A DNA stretch of 64,000 nt, taken from assembly GCA_964036665.1 (NCBI GenBank), contig OZ038526.1, forward strand, positions 35,712,001-35,776,000, written 5' to 3'. The notes beneath the pieces were generated by a model. It was not told the DNA's origin and did no database searches. It worked only from the letters and a program-made list of their open reading frames with translations. Below, in pieces: positions 56,050 to 64,000 of this stretch (its first letter is position 1; every line of letters starts with the position of its first letter). The position numbers and the translations under genes are program-made. The stretch is from Gordius sp. MW1. Taxonomy: Eukaryota > Nematomorpha > Gordioida > Gordea > Gordiidae.

Positions 56050-58555
56050 AATACCGTTCTCATAGATAATACTCAAGTCCCTCTCTCAGCATCGGTAAAC
56101 TATATAGGAGTCACTCTCTCCCCCGACACGAACTCCCATCTATAATAAATTGAATAAAAAAGCGAAAAATTAAACTCGTGCTACTCCATATGGAAGTCGC
56201 ATGAGCTGGCCCTACCTGCTCGCCTCCGTGGGTTCAAAACCACCATTTTACATATTTTACTCTATAGATGACCTGGTCACTCAAAGGTCCAACTGTCAAA
56301 ACTGCCCAAACAAAAAAACAAAATTCAACAAAATGTTGAGGAGAGTGTGTAATATTTTATAACCAAAAATAATTAGCAACGTTAATCTCTGAACCCTTTG
56401 TCATATCCCTCCCATAAAAAACATAATCATCTCGCGGAAATGGAATTTTTGGCACATCAGTCTCTAGACGGAGTGGATTAAATATGTGTCTATGATCGAT
56501 ATTATGGAGACCCCCTCAATCACGAAATCTTATATGTAGAGAATTCTGGATTTACACCACTTTTTAGGAACTCCGTTCCTTTAATCATTGGAATTCAATA
56601 CTCCCCATTATGCAGGAAAGAACGGAATGGAAAGCCTTTTCAGCCTTCCACTTCCACACGACGTACCCCCCCCCGTGGCGAACTAATTACAACTTCTTTA
56701 TACCTAGCACCATATATATCGTTATTATTTATATATATTTATTATTACTATTAATTATTAATGATACTAACGTAATAAACCATATTAATTGTCTTTATAT
56801 AAATCTGTACTAACACACTTATCACTAACCTGCTAACAGAACACGTAACCTCTGGTTAACGTGGCCCTAGATGCACTAGTACATACATAACTACAGAAAC
56901 TTAATTGAACCATAGGCGTAGCCAGGATTTGAAACAAAAATATGCTAAACTAATATCTTACATAGTTCTAATCCTTGCCCTGGCCTTAAATTTTATCATT
57001 AATCAAAGGATAAACGCAGTTTTAAATATATAGGGGATTAAGCAAATCTCTAGGCTATCAAGGGAGTGGCTAAATAACAAAATTTTAAAACTCCCCATTA
57101 GATCACTAGAGAATCGCCTCTAAACTTTTAACAAATCTGTGAGCTTAAATTTAAAGTTTTAGTATTCTGTTTGATCGTAAGTCGTGCAACTTTCCATACC
57201 TCCCTTGTATTCACGGATATATTTATGTCTATCATAATTGCATTGCAATTAATAAATTACATCATACTATCTGCCAAACCCGCTCGCTACTGGAGCATTA
57301 TTATATCTTGGCGCCGATTTGTGTTAAATATTAAATCCCAACGACTTTGCTAACCTATATTAACCCGACGCATCATTCAAACTGAGATGAACCAAGCTAA
57401 TTAAGAAGAACTTTGAACATCTGGATGTAGCCCAATATCCAATTCAAATAATTCTAAGAAAAAATATACATAAATGGGCGTAAGGGCCTCCCTGCCCCTC
57501 CTCTAAATCCAAAAATTTGTTGAAATTTATTAAAAATAATGCTAAAATTTTAAAAAATGATTATTTTGCTCCTCCCTAAATCATTATTGCCCCCTCTAAT
57601 TCCAATGTTGGCTACGCCCGGGTATACATACAAAATTTTATTATCCTCTACCGATAAATTAAACCACCTTTTTCTTAATGTATATTGTTACAAAAGAATA
57701 TATTTTAATATCACTACAACTCTAAATAATCCCATTAAAATTTTAAAACTACACTTTTATTCTCAATACTTAAAAATAAATAAATTCAACTCTGTAACTT
57801 TAATCCTTAATATGTAAAACTATAAAAACCTGGGGGAGGGGGAAGTGGCGTTGGGGGCTGCACCCTCAACACCTTGCCGAGGGTCCGACTTAGAGTTCGT
57901 TTTGTTACATGCATCTAGTTTTGGGGTATTGTTTTTACAAAACTCATCTATATTCAGTATAAACGTAGCACATTTGCTATGCAATTTGTGGGCGAGATAG
58001 GTGGAAAGGGGCGAGAATGGCTATGTGAGGGGAGGGGGCAATAGTCAGCAGGGAATCGGATAATACTCGTACAGCGTTATAATTATTTTTTTACTTACAC
58101 AATTTTCATATAAATAATAGCAGTTTCTTATTACAAATATTTAGCCTTTTCTAAGCTATCATTTTGCATTTTATACCTTATTTGAGGCATAGATTTTCTT
58201 TCACTCATTATTCATTATAACCTGCTTTATCATTGCCTTATATCAAATTCTAAACTAATCAAAAACAACATTGAAATGGTAACATTTTATCTAATCTAGC
58301 GAGTAAAAGAATGGATTATGGTGCGAATATTAGCTGCGACGGTGATAATTTTGCACTGTATTTAGAGTTAGGTTATTGGAAAGCGGTTTTAAAAGCAAAA
58401 AGGGACGGGGCAAACCCATTTGTAAAACTATGGTGTGTGGTGCGGTAAGACGGGGGAAAAAACTATATAACAAATTACTAAATAATATAAATGATTTTTG
58501 ATATTATATTCAATTGATAAGTAAAACCAATGCTATTGGCACATATATTAAAAAA
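56050..58555. other. Intergenic region between DMGDH and the Aurora kinase
   Basis: AT-rich. Holds a MITE-B (57473-57622), a MITE-B-like tip at about 56912, and a G-rich patch at 57830-58030 with a repeat-C fragment. Short open frames here have no recognisable protein and look random. Confidence 0.5.
57473..57622. mobile_element. MITE-B copy, perfect target duplication
   Basis: Starts AATGGGCGTAAGG and ends GGCTACGCCCGGG. Flanked by TATACATA on both sides (57465-57472 and 57623-57630). Intergenic between DMGDH and the kinase. Confidence 0.92.
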
Positions 58556-58559
58556 ACTA

Positions 58560-58995
58560 AAAAAATTTCAAATTTCATTTTGGCCTGGTCCTTTTTTCAT
58601 GTAATCAGCAGACGGCCAAATAGCCTATAATTATAATAGATAAAAAATTTTGATATACATTTTGGCCAGTGGTTATTTTTTCTAATGGTCAAGGTCAAAA
58701 AGCGTCTAAATATATAAGGGCCAAATATTAAAGAAACAAAAAAAATTTCCTATCGCACTTTGGCCAGTGGTCATTTTTTCCATTGGTTAATAGCCAGCAG
58801 ACGGCCATATAGCCTATAATTATAATATAGAAAAAAAATCGATATACACTTTGGCCAGTGGTCATTTTTTCTAATGGTTAGCAGTCAGCAGACGGTCAAG
58901 AAGCGTATCAATACATAAGGGACAAATATTAAAAAAACGAAAAAATTTTCCAATCACACTTTGGCTAGTGGTCATCTTTTCCATTGGTCAGTAGC
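58560..58995. repeat. Tandem array with ~90-bp subunits in alternating types
   Basis: Five subunits, each with a TTGGCCAGTGGTCATTTTTT-like core at about 58582, 58673, 58762, 58852 and 58963. Odd and even units differ in flanking sequence (AGCCTATAATTATAATA versus AAGCGTATCAATACATAAGG), giving a ~180-bp higher-order period. Intergenic. Confidence 0.85.
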
Positions 58996-59394
58996 CTGCT
59001 TACTATGTGACTAGAAAATTAAATATGGCATACTAATGAGCTCCAATATGAGCGAAAACGTTATATGTCTGTTTTTATTTTTAAGTCCCATTTTAAAAGA
59101 GATAGGGATAATTTAGACAAATTAATCTCTAATTTAAAATTTGTCCTAGATGGCATATAAATTAGAGTTATTGTTATTTGGTTTGCGGTTACCACCCGTC
59201 GTAAATCGGGCCCTCTTTATAAAATCCAAACCGGAATCGTGTTTACAATCTTTATTTCAACAATATATCAAAAAGCCTAAATATTTAATTTTATTAACAA
59301 GAACAATATGTTATCAACGCAAAATTTAGGTTAATAACAAAAAGAAAAAAATTCACAAAACAGCAAATATTCAATTAAAATAGCAATTAACCAA

Positions 59395-59680
59395 ATTAAT
59401 AATTTTGGCCTTTGGTCGGGGTCAAATAAAGTAGAGCAACGGTCATCATTAATTTGCAGGGAATTCTTTAGCCAGTTTCGCAAGCATCCGTTATAAAGCA
59501 ACAACCTAGACAAATTGTCAAAAGAAATTCACAGAAAAACGTTAATAAATCTCTATTAACCAGAATTTTGGCATTTGGCCGGGGTCAGATAAAATAGAAC
59601 TAAGCACCGATCATCATAATTTGCTGGGAATCATTTAGCCAGGTTCGCAATTATCCGATATATAGCAACTACCTCAGGCG
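59395..59680. repeat. Two direct copies of a ~170-bp repeat
   Basis: Copies start near 59395 and 59568 and share AATTTTGGC, GGTCGGGGTCA-like, CATCATTAATTTGC-like, AATTCTTTAGCCAGTTTCGC-like and TATAAAGCAACAACC-like blocks. A third, single copy lies at about 51690-51760 in DMGDH intron 4. At both sites a repeat-C element follows, so the two repeats may form one longer unit. Confidence 0.75.
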
Positions 59681-59904
59681 CGTAGCCAGGATTTTCACGA
59701 GGGAGGGGGAAATCTGACAAAAAAAAAATTTTACAACGCCTATTGTCAAAATTTAAATCAAATTAAATTAGACGTATATATTATGTTTCTAGGTTTTTAT
59801 TTGTAAGGTCCTTGATGTAACTAAACTATAATATTTTAACCCATTAAATTTAGTTATTTACCAAAAAACGGGGGGGGGGGGAGACAAGTTGCCCAAAGAA
59901 ATTG

Positions 59905-60132
59905 ATGTATAAGGCTAATCAGTCGGGCACCAACAATAATGAATATTGGGCTCGGGCGAGGTAGAAAAAATTTAAGTCAACCAGCGGCCATAAGCAGTCT
60001 ATTTGCAAAGGCGAAATAAAAGCCTTTTACAAAAGCATAAGTCCACAGCCATTAAAAATCCCCACGGCAATGCAAAAATTTCAAGTTGTACAACGAAAAG
60101 CGAGCCCATGAATTGCATAGTAATTAATAATG
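59905..60132. repeat. Repeat C, near full-length copy
   Basis: Same order of motifs as 51775-52022: GCTAATCAGTCGGGC, GGGCTCGGGCGAG, AAGCATAAGTCCACAGCC, AAAGCGAGCCCATG, TTGCATAG. Intergenic. Confidence 0.75.
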
Positions 60133-60542
60133 TCTAATTTTGTTTTGATCCTTAGTATATCTGCACGAGTGTATATAGCCAATATGAGAATGAGAAAAAA
60201 CAATGGTCTTCAATATATAAGTAAACTTTTACTAGATAAAGTCCTTTCATCAAATTTTTGATACAAATTATTTTTAATTTTGCATTACCATTTGTTAGCT
60301 TATTTTACAATTGTATTATATACTAATTACAGCCTTCCAATGAATCCATTTTTTAAATGGATATGTGAATATCATAAGGGGCATATCATTATCAATATCT
60401 TATTTTATGTACTGGCTTAAAGTAAGGATTATATAGGTTAAAATGCGACAGTCTAATATATGAGATTATATATCAAATAAATAAACAAAACATGTGTTAT
60501 AAAAGTGAAATTTGATAAAAAAAAGATAGATATAAAATGTCA

Positions 60543-62678
<2,136 letters not shown>

Positions 62679-62739
62679 ATTGAGCGGACAATTTCTAAAA
62701 AGTCAATAGGGTACAAAATACAAACTTAGTCGATTAATC

Positions 62740-63046
62740 CATAGACTAATAAAACCATAGACTGCCGAACAGCTGATAATTTTCCAGCAAATATAGCAAG
62801 CGCCATTTTGTAGGAATTTGCAACCAAACAATAGAATTCAGAAAAATTTATTGTTCTAATTTACTTATTTTTTTTTGATTTATCAATTAAGTTATTAGTC
62901 TTATATATTTTCTTCAATTTATCGTGGAGAAGTATAAATATACCTGTTGTTGAATTTTTCCTACAATATGGCAGCTATTTTGGTGTCTGAATGATTTTAA
63001 TAGTAAAAATCAGCTGTTCGGCAGTCTATAGTTTTATTAGTCTATG
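62740..63046. mobile_element. MITE-E copy 1, upstream of the Aurora kinase gene
   Basis: Terminal repeats starting CATAGACTAATAAAACC on the left and ending with its near-complement, including the CAGCTG-containing stretch. Flanked by the palindromic octamer GATTAATC on both sides (62732-62739 and 63047-63054). The left edge is 53 nt from the target duplication to the kinase ATG. Contains GTATAAATATACC on the plus strand. Confidence 0.92.
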
Positions 63047-63073
63047 GATTAATCAGACTCCTATTGTCACTTG

Positions 63074-63378
63074 CATAGACTAATAAGACCACAGACTGCC
63101 AAACAGCTGATTTTCAGCGAATATAGCAAGCGCCATATTGTGGGAAATTGCAACCAAACAATAGAATTTAGCATAATTTATTATTCTAATTTACTTATTT
63201 TTTTATATTTATAGATTAAGCTATTAGTCTTATTTATTTTCTACGATACTTTATCGTGGAGAAGTATAAATATACCTGTTTTTGAGTTTTTCCTAAAATA
63301 GGGCAGCTATTTTGGTGTCTGAATAATTTTAATAGTAAAAATCAGCTGTTCGGCAGTCATTGGTTTTATAAGTCTATG
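63074..63378. mobile_element. MITE-E copy 2
   Basis: Same family and orientation as 62740-63046. Starts CATAGACTAATAAGACC and ends ATAAGTCTATG. Flanked by GTCACTTG and GTCACTTC (7 of 8). Only 11 bp separate the target duplications of the two copies. Confidence 0.92.
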
Positions 63379-63386
63379 GTCACTTC

Positions 63387-64000
63387 CCATAATCATTTCT
63401 TAGCGGTTGGTTAGCCTACGATTAAAAATTTAGGATCAAGTTTTTTATTTAATTAAAGTTAGATTTTAAGCAAGGTGAAACTAAGGATTAGAACAAAGGT
63501 TTAGCAAGTTCAGAATTCGGCTTCGGATTTTATAAGATTTCCTAAACCTTCACATCATAAAATGTGATGATGAGTCTACTGAAGATTTAAATACTTAAAT
63601 GTAAACAAAGTGATACTCCCTACCAAGTAGTGTTTTATATTTTTCACCCACATTTTGCTCATTAATTAATTAATAGTTGTGTTTAAAATGTGTTCCGAAT
63701 TAGGACAGTGATGGAGTTAAAGTAATGATCAGATTCAAGGTATGCAAATATGTGCCTTATCTATGATAATAATTCGCGACAAGAACGATTTAAAAGGAAT
63801 TCTTACAATTTTTTAGCATTAATCCATTAACGCAAGAGAAGTTAGTAAAAATTTACACAAAATTTTTATGAGTTTCTCTTGAGATTTTATTTGTTTAATT
63901 AAAAATTGCTATTTGGTTTGGAAAATTTATGTAAAGAAGGTTGGAAACAAAACAACTCGCTTACATAGTTTAGAGATATATTTATTGTTATCTTGCTGAA
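63387..64000. other. Right end of window
   Basis: AT-rich sequence with no coding or repeat structure that I can support. Confidence 0.4.

Noticed and set aside
56610-57817. Several 60-86 codon open frames between DMGDH and the kinase
   Set aside because: AT-rich random frames with no homology, no exon borders and partial overlap with a MITE-B.

Overview
The window is nuclear DNA from an AT-rich, intron-rich invertebrate animal. The evidence is three metazoan genes split by GT-AG introns, GC-richer exons in an AT-rich background, many short inverted-repeat transposons, RTE-type LINE fragments and no bacterial or organellar features. I cannot place it below 'invertebrate metazoan' from this sequence alone. 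No tRNA, rRNA or CRISPR array was recognised.

Layout. (1) About 1.0-39.6 kb, plus strand: the 3' part of HUWE1, the giant HECT ubiquitin ligase. I delimited 47 exons by homology and reading phase, covering a UBA domain, a WWE domain, an acidic tract, a DUF4414-like ubiquitin-binding region and a complete HECT domain ending at 39583. The 5' part lies left of the window. (2) 39.6-44.8 kb: intergenic DNA with a PIF/Harbinger transposase fragment, retroelement fragments and a duplicated, still open copy of part of HUWE1 exon 34. (3) 44.85-55.0 kb, minus strand: a complete DMGDH gene in 14 exons, mitochondrial dimethylglycine dehydrogenase. (4) 55.0-60.5 kb: intergenic, with a MITE just upstream of DMGDH, an RTE endonuclease fragment and two tandem-repeat arrays. 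(5) 60.5-62.7 kb, minus strand: a compact Aurora kinase gene in 7 exons of 285 codons, whose first three introns are only 33-36 bp. (6) 62.7-64.0 kb: two back-to-back copies of one MITE, then unannotated DNA.

The three genes do unrelated jobs (ubiquitin ligation, choline/one-carbon catabolism, mitosis). Nothing suggests an operon: HUWE1 and DMGDH converge, and DMGDH and the kinase are same-strand neighbours separated by about 5.5 kb.

The most distinctive layer is the transposon load. Several unrelated MITE families have 8-bp target duplications (hAT-like): tips TAGTGTTGTAAAAACGG (13 copies), CATGGGCGTAGCCAG (about 15 copies), TAGAGGTGTGCACGG, CATAGACTAATAA, plus a 1.2-kb foldback element enclosing a C-run/G-run minisatellite. 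Many copies sit within 50 nt of a splice site or start codon. Two introns, one in HUWE1 and one in DMGDH, break an otherwise perfect phase bookkeeping by exactly one nucleotide, and each has a MITE beside the junction.
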